6,816 nucleotides of DNA from CAYNFH01 sp964396385 (GCA_964396385.1 CAYNFH010000291.1:1-6816); one strand, 5' to 3'. Positions 1 through 5,806 are shown, counted from the first letter of the stretch. Program-made: numbers and translations. Notes: a model not told the origin generated them from the letters alone.

Positions 1-342
1 CACCATCCCGATCTCCCGGCGGAGCGCATTGACGTCGCCCGCGCCCACTTCCTGGCCGCGATACCGGATGGTTCCGGACGTGGGCGGCTCCAGCCGGTTG
101 ATGCACCGCAGCAAGGTGGACTTGCCGCTGCCTGACGCCCCGATAATGGCGATCACCTCGCCTTCAGACACATCGAGGTTGATCCCTTTCAGCACCTCCA
201 AGCGCCCGAACGACTTGTGCAGGTCGCGGATCTCCAGGATGGAGGTGGATGGTTGATAGTTGATGGTTGATGGTCCGGAGGCCGAGCTCCGATTCCGAGG
301 AACCGTGTTGGCGGGATCGGGGCCTTGCGTCACTGCGCGCAC
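1..342 (-). CDS. Polar amino acid ABC transporter ATP-binding protein (3' part outside window)
   Basis: This is the ATPase that would power import by the permease encoded just upstream. The recognisable domain begins near base 240 with ILEIRDLHKSFG and continues to the Walker A motif GASGSGKST (bases about 142-116), then LLRCINRLEPPTSG, as in GlnQ/HisP-type ATPases. The window ends before the Q-loop, signature motif and Walker B. The start is uncertain because no ATG lies in frame before the domain. I chose the GTG at 342, which has GGAG about ten bases before it; another GTG lies at 333. Either start adds about 30 residues of low-complexity sequence ahead of the domain, partly encoded by a heptamer array. 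Family members normally begin a few residues before the LEIRDL-type strand, so initiation at a non-standard codon nearer base 240 is possible. The gene follows the permease stop by about 55 bases, so one transcript is likely. Confidence 0.9.
   Translation of the reverse strand, partial: MRAVTQGPDPANTVPRNRSSASGPSTINYQPSTSILEIRDLHKSFGRLEVLKGINLDVSEGEVIAIIGASGSGKSTLLRCINRLEPPTSGTIRYRGQEVGAGDVNALRREIGMV
244..271. repeat. Heptamer tandem array, four units of GGTTGAT type
   Basis: Four consecutive 7-base units read GGTGGAT, GGTTGAT, AGTTGAT and GGTTGAT on the plus strand. The array lies immediately before the conserved part of the ATPase gene. If translation starts at 342 it encodes the stretch STINYQPST. 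It matches the array at 1136-1163 in unit length, copy number and sequence. Confidence 0.8.
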
Positions 343-367
343 CCTCTGGCTCTCCGAACGAGAGTCC

Positions 368-395
368 AATCGAAAATCGAAAATGGACAATCGAT
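368..395. repeat. Heptamer tandem array, four units of AATCGAA type
   Basis: Four consecutive 7-base units read AATCGAA, AATCGAA, AATGGAC and AATCGAT on the plus strand. The array lies between the permease stop codon (400-398) and the probable ATPase start. The unit sequence differs from the other two arrays, but the 7-base period and four-copy size are the same. Confidence 0.7.
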
Positions 396-397
396 GA

Positions 398-2017
398 TCA
401 TCTTCCGCTTTCCGGCGCGGGCATCGGGTCCTTGCCCACCGCGAGGGCGCGGCGGGCGCGCGGACGGCTGATCGGCTGCCACCGGGCCTCCAGCCGGCGC
501 ACCAGCCAGGTGAGCGGCAGCGTCATCGCCAGGTAGATGAGCGCCACCGCGAGGTAGATGGTGGTGGGGGAGCCCGTGTTGGTAGCGTACTGCGTGCCGA
601 CCATCATGAGCTCCGTAATGCTGATCACCGAGACGAGGGAGGAGTCCTTGAGCAGCGCGATGCCTTCATTGGTGAGCGGCGGCAGCACGCGCCGCAGGGT
701 CTGCGGCAGGATCACCCAACGCATCGCCCGCCGGTAGTCCATGCCTAGCGCGCGCGCCGCCTCCATCTGCCCCGTATCGATGCTCTGGATGCCGGCGCGG
801 AAGATTTCCGCGATGTAGGCCGCCGCGTTGACGCTCAGCGCCGTGATGCCCGATACGAGCTCCGGGACGTGCACGTTGAACGCCGGCAGTACGAAGTAGA
901 TCACATAGATCTGCATGAGGAGCGGCGTCCCGCGTATGACCTCCACATACACGATGGCGGGAACGCTCAGCACTTTGAGCGGCGAGATCCGGCACAGGGC
1001 GATGACCAGGCCCGCCGGGATCCCGATGAGGAGCGCCACCAGGGTCAGGATGAGCGTCATCCGTGCACCGCGCAGCAGCCACGGGAGCGCCGGTCCGAGA
1101 AGCTCCCAGCGGATGGCGAAGGCGGTGGTCGGAGGGGTTGATGGTTGATGGTTGCTGGTTGATGGTGTGAGGACGTGTGAGAGCTTAGGGACAGGGGTGC
1201 CCTGGTCCTTTACGCGGTCCAGAGCGGCGATGAGCCCGGTGTCTGCCGGCTGGCCGATCCACTTCTGGTAGATGCGGGCATACCGGCCATCCACCATGAC
1301 GTTGTCCAGCGCCTGGTCGATGGCCGCCAGCAGCTCCACGTTCCCGCGCCGGGTCGCAATGCCCACGTTTTCGTGGACGAACACGTCGCCCACCGTCTCC
1401 AGCTCCGCAGAGTAGCCCTTACGGATTATGTCCAGCAGGGCCGGAAGGTCCCCCACCGCCGCGGCGGAATTGCCGTTGCGGACGTCCATGAGCGCGTCCT
1501 GCAGCTTCTTAAACTTGTGGATGCGGTCGGCCGGCAGTCCCAGCTTCTCCACCGCCGTCTGGCCGGTGGTCTCTATCTGCACCGCGACCACCTGGTCCTT
1601 CAGGCTCCTGGGTCCCTGGATGGTTGTGTTGCCCTTACGCCGCACGATGGCCTGGCCGGAGAGAAAGTACGGGCGAGAGAAGCCGTAGCCCTTGGCCTTG
1701 CGCTCCTCCGTGATGGTCATGCCGGACATGATGCAGTCCGAGAGATGGCCCTCGAGCGAGCCCAGCACGCCCGACCACTCCATGTTCTTCCAGACCGGCC
1801 GCACGCCCAGCTCGCGCGCTACCTCGTTGCCCAGGTCAATGTCGAACCCCCGGATCTTCCCGTTTTCGATGAACTCGAACGGAGGGTACGCGGCCTCGCA
1901 AGCGAAGACGATCTCGCCTTTGGCGCGGATGGCGTCCAGCGCCGCCTGCGCCCGCGCGAATCCGGGCGCGCCGAGGAGGAGAATCGCGAAGCAGCAGCGG
2001 ATGATGCGGGTAGTCAT
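398..2017 (-). CDS. Substrate-binding/permease fusion protein of a polar amino acid ABC importer
   Basis: This 539-residue protein combines two normally separate parts of an amino acid importer. Residues 1-23 form a signal peptide with likely cleavage after ARA. Residues about 25-257 are a family 3 solute-binding domain, with FDIDLGNEVARELG and MTITEERK. By analogy with glutamine-binding protein, T101, R106 and D190 (AVGD) would contact the ligand. Residues about 258-300 are a linker rich in P, S and T. Residues about 305-510 are a His/Glu/Gln-type permease with several hydrophobic helices, VEVIRGTPLLMQIYV and the EAA loop EAARALGMDYRRAM that docks on the ATPase. The start is well fixed: an in-frame TAG lies two codons before the ATG. 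No Shine-Dalgarno sequence is visible. SBP-TMD fusions are known, for example GlnP of Lactococcus. The substrate is probably a polar amino acid, but which one cannot be read from the sequence. Confidence 0.95.
   Translation of the reverse strand: MTTRIIRCCFAILLLGAPGFARAQAALDAIRAKGEIVFACEAAYPPFEFIENGKIRGFDIDLGNEVARELGVRPVWKNMEWSGVLGSLEGHLSDCIMSGMTITEERKAKGYGFSRPYFLSGQAIVRRKGNTTIQGPRSLKDQVVAVQIETTGQTAVEKLGLPADRIHKFKKLQDALMDVRNGNSAAAVGDLPALLDIIRKGYSAELETVGDVFVHENVGIATRRGNVELLAAIDQALDNVMVDGRYARIYQKWIGQPADTGLIAALDRVKDQGTPVPKLSHVLTPSTSNHQPSTPPTTAFAIRWELLGPALPWLLRGARMTLILTLVALLIGIPAGLVIALCRISPLKVLSVPAIVYVEVIRGTPLLMQIYVIYFVLPAFNVHVPELVSGITALSVNAAAYIAEIFRAGIQSIDTGQMEAARALGMDYRRAMRWVILPQTLRRVLPPLTNEGIALLKDSSLVSVISITELMMVGTQYATNTGSPTTIYLAVALIYLAMTLPLTWLVRRLEARWQPISRPRARRALAVGKDPMPAPESGR
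1136..1163. repeat. Heptamer tandem array inside the SBP-permease linker
   Basis: Four consecutive 7-base units read GGTTGAT, GGTTGAT, GGTTGCT and GGTTGAT on the plus strand. The array is translated on the minus strand as residues 285-294 of the fusion protein (PSTSNHQPST), exactly between the binding domain and the permease domain. It is the same repeat as at 244-271. Confidence 0.85.
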
Positions 2018-2078
2018 GTGCGGCTACTGTTCGCGCGGCGCCCGGGGAAATCCTCGCAATTGAAAGGACGGTGAAGAC
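2018..2078. promoter_or_regulatory. Divergent intergenic region with RBS for the rightward dioxygenase
   Basis: These 61 bases separate the leftward transporter gene from the rightward dioxygenase gene, so both promoters must lie here or overlap the genes. AAAGGA at 2063-2068 sits 10 bases before the ATG at 2079 and is a good ribosome binding site. An in-frame TGA at 2061-2063 rules out an earlier dioxygenase start. I see no convincing -10/-35 pair in either direction. Confidence 0.5.
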
Positions 2079-2927
2079 ATGAAGGATCCCGCGATTCTGA
2101 CCGAGGAGCAGCGAGCCTCCTTCGAGAGGGACGGGTTCCTTATCGTCCGGAACGCGCTCCCGCCGGAGATGGTCGAGCGACTAACGCGCGCGTCAGACCG
2201 GATCTATGAGGAGGGGGTAGCGCGCGATGGTCTTTCGGCGCGCCACCACTGGCAGATGCGTAACTGCATTGTGCGCGACGATGTCTTCCTGGAGCTGCTG
2301 GAATGTCCCGCGACGTTTCCACTCGTAGTCGGCATCCTGAACTGGGACATCCACCTCATCACGTCCCACCTCATCGTTCGGCCCCCGTGCCCTCCGGGCA
2401 CCGGCGAAGATTTCAAAGGTGAAGGGTGGCATAGAGATGGCGGCATGTCCCCACAGGAGATGCAGGAGCCGCATCCGCGACTGTTCTTGAAGGTGGCCTA
2501 CCTGCTCTCCGATCAGAGCCGTCCCGGGAGAGGCAACACCTGTCTCGTGCCGGGCAGCCACCGCCTCGTTGGACCGCCGGCCCAGGCGCCGGAAGCCCCG
2601 CACCCGTACGGATATATCGAGATCTGCGGCCAACCCGGCGACGCGTTCCTGTTCGAGCAGCGCACCTGGCATGCCGTTGGGCCAAACCTCTCGGACATTA
2701 CGCGCAAGAGCCTCTTCATGGGCTATGGCTACCGCTGGGTACGTGCCATGGACTATCTGACACCGCCGGAACAGCTTTTGCCGAAGTGCGATCCCGTCGG
2801 ACGGCAGCTTCTGGGCGAGGTAAAGACCCACATGGGCATCTACCTGCCTCAGGACGAGGATGTCCCCTTGCGCTCTGTCTGGCGGCAATGGTACGGCGAC
2901 GGCGCAGCAGCGGCTGCCAGCAGGTAA
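2079..2927 (+). CDS. Phytanoyl-CoA dioxygenase (PhyH) family protein
   Basis: This 282-residue protein is a probable cytoplasmic non-heme Fe(II)/2-oxoglutarate-dependent oxygenase. Enzymes of this family hydroxylate a small substrate while converting 2-oxoglutarate to succinate and CO2. The iron site is visible as H118-x-D120 (GWHRDGG) and distal H198 (RTWHAVG). R209 (ITRKSL), 11 residues after H198, is the expected 2-oxoglutarate carboxylate ligand. The N-terminal segment EEQRASFERDGFLIVRN and the loop NTCLVPGSHR are typical of PhyH proteins, and the length is normal. The start has a good ribosome binding site and an in-frame stop just upstream. The substrate is unknown. The ectoine hydroxylase signature is absent, so EctD is unlikely despite the adjacent aspartokinase. 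That gene starts 9 bases after this stop and is probably co-transcribed. Confidence 0.9.
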   Translation: MKDPAILTEEQRASFERDGFLIVRNALPPEMVERLTRASDRIYEEGVARDGLSARHHWQMRNCIVRDDVFLELLECPATFPLVVGILNWDIHLITSHLIVRPPCPPGTGEDFKGEGWHRDGGMSPQEMQEPHPRLFLKVAYLLSDQSRPGRGNTCLVPGSHRLVGPPAQAPEAPHPYGYIEICGQPGDAFLFEQRTWHAVGPNLSDITRKSLFMGYGYRWVRAMDYLTPPEQLLPKCDPVGRQLLGEVKTHMGIYLPQDEDVPLRSVWRQWYGDGAAAAASR

Positions 2928-2936
2928 CCTAGATAC

Positions 2937-4154
2937 GTGGCCCTGATCGTCCAGAAATATGGTGGAACGTCCGTGGGCAACTCGGACCGCATCAAGAGCG
3001 TGGCCCAGCGCGTGGCCGGCTATCACGCCCGCGGCGACCAGCTCGTGGTGGTGGTATCCGCCATGAGCGGAGTTACGGACGGGCTCATCAAGCTGGCCAT
3101 GGAGATCATGCCGCTCCCCAGCGAGCGGGAGATGGACGTGCTCCTGGCTACCGGCGAGCAGACCACCATCGCGCTGGCCGCGATGGCCCTGCACGCCACC
3201 GGTGTGAAGGCGGTCTCACTCACGGGCGCGCAGGCCGGCATCGTCACGGACGGGGTGCACACCAGGGCCAAGATCCTCAATATCACTCCCAGGCAGGTCC
3301 ACGCGCTGCTGGAGGCGGGACACGTGGTGATTGTGGCGGGCTTCCAGGGGCAGACTCCCGCCGGACAGGTCACTACTTTGGGGAGGGGAGGCTCGGACCT
3401 TACGGCCGTCGCCCTGGCCGCCGCGCTGGAAGCCGACCTGTGCCAGATCTACACGGACGTGGAGGGGGTCCACACCGCGGATCCACGCATCGTGCCCGGA
3501 GCGAAGAAGCTGGACGAGATCTCCTACGACGAGATGCTGGAGCTCGCCAGCCTGGGCGCGAAGGTGATGCAGTCTCGATCTGTAGAGTTCGCAAAGAAGT
3601 TTGGCGTGGTATTCGAGGTCCGTTCCAGCCTCAACGACGCACCGGGGACCATCGTGAAAGAAGAGATCAAGAGCATGGAGGACGTCGTGGTCCGCGGCGT
3701 CTCTCTAGACAAGAACCAGGCCAAGGTGACCGTGGTCCGCGTGCCGGATAAGCCGGGCGAGGCGGCCCGCATGTTCAAGGCTCTGGCGGACGCCAACGTG
3801 AACGTGGACATGATCGTGCAGAACGTCAGCCACGGCAGTAGTCACCCCGCCACGGACCTGTCGTTTACCGTGGAGAAGTCCGACCTTCTCAAGGCGCGCG
3901 GCGTCATCGACACCCTGCGGCGGGACATGGGCTTCCAGGAACTCCTGGCGGACGAGGAGATCGGCAAGCTATCCATCGTGGGTGTGGGAATGCGCAGCCA
4001 CGTGGGAGTTGCGGCGCGCATGTTCGAGGCGCTGGCCCGGGAGGGCGTCAACATCGAGATGATCTCCACCAGTGAGATCAAGGTCTCCGTCGTCATCCGC
4101 CTCGACCAGGCCGAGCAGGCCATGCGCGCCGTGCATGCCGCATTCCTGGAGTAG
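2937..4154 (+). CDS. lysC: Aspartokinase (LysC type, two C-terminal ACT domains)
   Basis: Aspartokinase phosphorylates L-aspartate to 4-phospho-L-aspartate, the first step toward lysine, threonine, methionine and diaminopimelate. The 405-residue protein has the kinase domain at about 1-235, with KYGGTSVG (7-14), SAMSGVTD (41-48), GRGGSD (149-154) and YTDVEGVHTADPR (172-184). Two ACT domains follow at about 263-335 and 344-404, recognisable by RVPDKPGEAARMF, NVDMIVQN, GVGMRSHVGVAARMF and NIEMISTSEI. These match the Corynebacterium and Bacillus LysC pattern and imply feedback control by lysine and/or threonine. The start is a GTG. The upstream stop in the same frame is the dioxygenase TAA at 2925-2927, which leaves only nine bases for an alternative. 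The ribosome binding site is weak (AGG near 2922), so translational coupling to the dioxygenase is likely. Nothing looks truncated. Confidence 0.97.
   Translation: MALIVQKYGGTSVGNSDRIKSVAQRVAGYHARGDQLVVVVSAMSGVTDGLIKLAMEIMPLPSEREMDVLLATGEQTTIALAAMALHATGVKAVSLTGAQAGIVTDGVHTRAKILNITPRQVHALLEAGHVVIVAGFQGQTPAGQVTTLGRGGSDLTAVALAAALEADLCQIYTDVEGVHTADPRIVPGAKKLDEISYDEMLELASLGAKVMQSRSVEFAKKFGVVFEVRSSLNDAPGTIVKEEIKSMEDVVVRGVSLDKNQAKVTVVRVPDKPGEAARMFKALADANVNVDMIVQNVSHGSSHPATDLSFTVEKSDLLKARGVIDTLRRDMGFQELLADEEIGKLSIVGVGMRSHVGVAARMFEALAREGVNIEMISTSEIKVSVVIRLDQAEQAMRAVHAAFLE
3675..4154 (+). other. Possible internal in-frame start for a separate aspartokinase regulatory (beta) subunit
   Basis: An ATG at 3675 (Met247) opens the segment MEDVVVRGVSLDKNQAKV, just ahead of the first ACT domain. 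A product from here would have 159 residues and contain only the two ACT domains. Corynebacterium glutamicum LysC and Bacillus subtilis aspartokinase II are known to make such beta subunits from internal starts, and the Corynebacterium one begins at the equivalent place with a similar sequence. The bases before it are purine-rich (AAAGAAGAGA, about 3656-3665) but not a strong Shine-Dalgarno match. Use of this start is inferred, not shown. Confidence 0.45.
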
Positions 4155-4159
4155 ATTTA

Positions 4160-4231
4160 CCACAGAGGACGCGGAGGAGTCCGAGTCTCCAGATTTCGGG
4201 TCTTTCTCTGCGAGCTCTGTGTGCTCTGTGG
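4160..4231. repeat. Imperfect palindrome with CCACAGAG / CTCTGTGG arms
   Basis: The spacer between the aspartokinase and the second dioxygenase is an imperfect inverted repeat. CCACAGAG at 4160-4167 pairs perfectly with CTCTGTGG at 4224-4231, and the pairing continues inward with mismatches. The interior is purine-rich on the left and pyrimidine-rich on the right. Similar CCACAGAG-bounded intergenic elements are common in several environmental phyla. A transcript could fold here, but no T-tract follows, so it is not a classical terminator. The right arm ends three bases before the next start codon. Confidence 0.6.
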
Positions 4232-4234
4232 CGA

Positions 4235-4927
4235 ATGAATCCGACTATGCTGACCGATAACGAACGCGATTGCTGGGAGCGGGAGGGGTTCGTGCGGCTG
4301 GGGCAGGTCGCGTCGGATGAGGAGATCGAGGCGCTCCGGTGCCGCATTGATGACCTGATGCTCGGCTGCATCACTGGGGACGGGATCTGGTTCCAGCTCG
4401 ACACTGAGACCGGAGAGTACGGCTCCCTCCAGTTCGGCGACGGCTCCTGGGCCGGTCCCACGCTCAACTATCGCAAGATCGAGGGGCTGGAGAAGGACCC
4501 GCTCTTCCTCGACTATATCCGCCACCCACGCTTCCGCGCCATTACTCGTGAGCTCATAGGCCCGGAGGTCTCCATCTACCGGGGCATGTTCATGAACAAG
4601 CCGGCGCTCCGCGGGACCTACCTGCCGTACCACCAGGACGGCGGCTCCCAGTGGCAGCTCGACCGGGATCCCTCCGTCACCATCTGGACCGCGCTGGACG
4701 ATGCCACCGTGGAGAACGGCTGCATGCAGGTGATCCCCGGCAGCCACAAGCTGGGCCTGCTGTCGGAGCGCGGCCACACCATCACTCCGGAGCAGGAGAA
4801 CCTTTACGCCCCGGATGACAAGAGCGTCTACCTGGAAGCGAAGGCCGGGGAGGCCATCCTCCTGCACAATCTGCTTCTCCACCGCTCCGGCGTCAACACC
4901 ATAGACCGCCCCCGCCGTGTTGACTAG
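4235..4927 (+). CDS. Phytanoyl-CoA dioxygenase family protein, C-terminally truncated
   Basis: This is a second Fe(II)/2-oxoglutarate oxygenase of the PhyH superfamily, only distantly similar to the one at 2079. The iron ligands are H133-x-D135 (YHQDGG) and distal H216 (LLLHRSGVN). R227, 11 residues after H216, matches the 2-oxoglutarate-binding arginine. NGCMQVIPGSHKLG is the usual loop. The protein then ends at RPRRVD after 230 residues, where relatives normally continue with the strand and tail that close the barrel. Family members usually have about 250-300 residues. The stop coincides with a change in base composition, so the 3' end was probably lost by rearrangement, and activity is doubtful. 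ATG at 4247 (MLTDNERDCWEREGF) is an equally plausible start and closer to the family norm. Neither start has a visible ribosome binding site. Confidence 0.8.
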   Translation: MNPTMLTDNERDCWEREGFVRLGQVASDEEIEALRCRIDDLMLGCITGDGIWFQLDTETGEYGSLQFGDGSWAGPTLNYRKIEGLEKDPLFLDYIRHPRFRAITRELIGPEVSIYRGMFMNKPALRGTYLPYHQDGGSQWQLDRDPSVTIWTALDDATVENGCMQVIPGSHKLGLLSERGHTITPEQENLYAPDDKSVYLEAKAGEAILLHNLLLHRSGVNTIDRPRRVD

Positions 4928-4966
4928 GGTTGATTCTGCAACACCCGGCAACCTTGCCAGGTAGAC

Positions 4967-5010
4967 AAAAAAACGCGAAAAAACTTCGGCCGGGGGGCGC
5001 AGCCCCCCGG
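4967..5010 (-). terminator. GC-rich hairpin with flanking A-tracts, possible leftward terminator
   Basis: CCGGGGGGC (4990-4998) and GCCCCCCGG (5002-5010) form a perfect 9-bp stem around the loop GCA. Read leftward, the hairpin is followed after six bases by T6, CGCG and T7, the layout of an intrinsic terminator with a slightly distant T-tract. No leftward gene lies to its right in this window, so its use is unclear. Very similar GGGGGGCGCAGCCCCCC elements occur as dispersed repeats in GC-rich genomes, and it could be one of those. Confidence 0.35.
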
Positions 5011-5087
5011 ACCCCCACTTAACGGCACGAACGGCGCTCGCTACCCAAGGTCTTGCACGACTTCAAATCGCGATGTGGACCGCAGAT

Positions 5088-5117
5088 TTGACTTCCACCT
5101 TTCCATTATGGTATGCT
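5088..5117 (+). promoter_or_regulatory. Candidate sigma-70-type promoter for the lipoprotein gene
   Basis: TTGACT (5088-5093) and TATGCT (5112-5117) are separated by 18 bases, with a TGG extension right before the -10 box. They match five and four of six consensus positions. Transcription from here would give a leader of about 125 bases before the ATG at 5248. Confidence 0.45.
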
Positions 5118-5247
5118 GCAGTACGCTTTTTGATGGCACGTCCGGCCCCACGAGGCCGAACTATCGACGGCAGTCACCTACACGTACCGAGCCGTTGGCA
5201 TCTCCCTTATGTTCACCCTACTCCGCCCGGATGCAGGAGCGGCCACG

Positions 5248-5775
5248 ATGCAACAATACTCATACTGTCCGCGCGCGCTCCTGCGCTTGTTCTGCCTAAT
5301 CCCCCCCATTCTGATCCTGCTCGTTTGCGGAACCCTCCTTGTCGGCTGCGGCCCGCGTGGTTCTTTCGCGGAAGCACTCATGGGCAGGAAATATAACATT
5401 TGTATTCTAGTCGACCACAGTGGGTCCACCAGAACTGATCCTAAGTTCGCAAACACCCTACACGGCGTTGGCAAGGTCTATCTCAGCCAGCTCCGCGTCG
5501 GCCCGAAATACGTCGTCACTATCCGGCACGGCGGTAGCGTCAAGGATGTGCTTTATGACTCTAAGGGGAAGGGCCTGCAGGACATTCGTAAGATGTTGGA
5601 AGACATGGCCGATGAGAAGGCACACCACCACCATCACAACGAAGGCGACCACGACCACGACAGCCCCCACGCTGATGACACCCAGCATGACGGCAATACC
5701 GACGACAGCAGCCATGCCGATGCCGATGACCATGACCATGCCCCCCCCGAAGGTCTTCCCATTCCCCCGCGTTAA
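5248..5775 (+). CDS. Lipoprotein with VWA-like domain and His/Asp-rich insertion, N-terminal part (frameshifted)
   Basis: I do not recognise this gene. The start at 5248 is chosen over an ATG at 5209 because AGGAG (5235-5239) sits 8 bases before it. Residues 1-33 are a signal sequence ending in the lipobox LVGC (Cys34), so the protein should be lipid-anchored and face outside the cytoplasm. Residues 47-60 contain NICILVDHSGS, a DxSxS metal-site motif (D56, S58, S60) at the end of a hydrophobic strand, as in von Willebrand A domains. Residues about 125-165 are extremely rich in His and Asp and could bind divalent metals. The frame then closes at TAA 5773-5775 after PPEGLPIPPR. The rest of the domain continues in the next frame (to 6178). 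Removing one C from the C8 run at 5741-5748 would join the two into about 309 residues. Confidence 0.75.
   Translation: MQQYSYCPRALLRLFCLIPPILILLVCGTLLVGCGPRGSFAEALMGRKYNICILVDHSGSTRTDPKFANTLHGVGKVYLSQLRVGPKYVVTIRHGGSVKDVLYDSKGKGLQDIRKMLEDMADEKAHHHHHNEGDHDHDSPHADDTQHDGNTDDSSHADADDHDHAPPEGLPIPPR
5741..5748 (+). other. Run of eight C at the frame change of the VWA-like lipoprotein
   Basis: In the upstream frame the run reads GCC CCC CCC GAA. The downstream coding sequence continues one base later in phase, so the run is one C too long for a continuous gene. It may be a sequencing or assembly error, a real inactivating mutation, a slippage-prone on/off switch, or a +1 ribosomal frameshift site on proline codons. 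A second short C run at 5765-5769 is a less likely site. Confidence 0.6.
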
Positions 5776-5806
5776 GCATCACGATCCCAAGTATCACATC
5801 CCGATA

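Larger units (their letters stand above)
4928..5247. other. Gene-free boundary region between GC-rich and lower-GC parts
   Basis: I see no convincing gene in these 320 bases. The region holds a GTGTTG/CAACAC inverted pair (4917-4922 and 4939-4944, beginning in the preceding gene), A-tracts at 4967-4973 and 4978-4983, a GC-rich hairpin at 4990-5010, a promoter candidate at 5088-5117, and a small CGGCC/GGCCG hairpin in the probable leader near 5147-5162. No tRNA gene or integrase is visible. Confidence 0.6.

Noticed and set aside
2420..2450. Ectoine hydroxylase (EctD) identity for the first PhyH gene, suggested by the adjacent aspartokinase
   Set aside because: The region around the HxD motif reads GWHRDGGMSPQEMQ and lacks the EctD signature. 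No ectA, ectB or ectC gene is in the window.
2193..3194. Long leftward open frame of 333 codons opposite the first PhyH gene and the aspartokinase start
   Set aside because: It runs across two well-supported genes on the other strand and has no recognisable motifs.
4928..4934. A further GGTTGAT unit right after the second PhyH stop
   Set aside because: It is a single 7-base match, expected about once by chance in a window of this size.
4157..4951. Long leftward open frame of 264 codons opposite the second PhyH gene
   Set aside because: It mirrors a gene with clear PhyH motifs. Its translation has no recognisable domain, and high GC content produces such antisense frames.
4909..4964. Rescue of the truncated PhyH C-terminus by a one-base frameshift at the C5 run near 4909
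   Set aside because: The alternative frame adds only about 16 codons before TAG at 4962-4964, removes the conserved arginines and shows no clear family-like strand.
4928..5087. tRNA gene, integrase, attachment site or CRISPR array at the composition boundary
   Set aside because: No cloverleaf, no direct repeat pair and no spaced repeat array could be found by eye.
5073..5396. Small rightward frames in the region upstream of the lipoprotein
   Set aside because: They have no ribosome binding site, no protein-like composition, and overlap the promoter candidate and the lipoprotein start.
5420..5740. Upstream part of the frame ending at 6178 as real coding sequence (MGPPELILSS...)
   Set aside because: It overlaps the lipoprotein frame, has no ribosome binding site and consists of Thr/Met-rich shadow sequence of the His/Asp codons.
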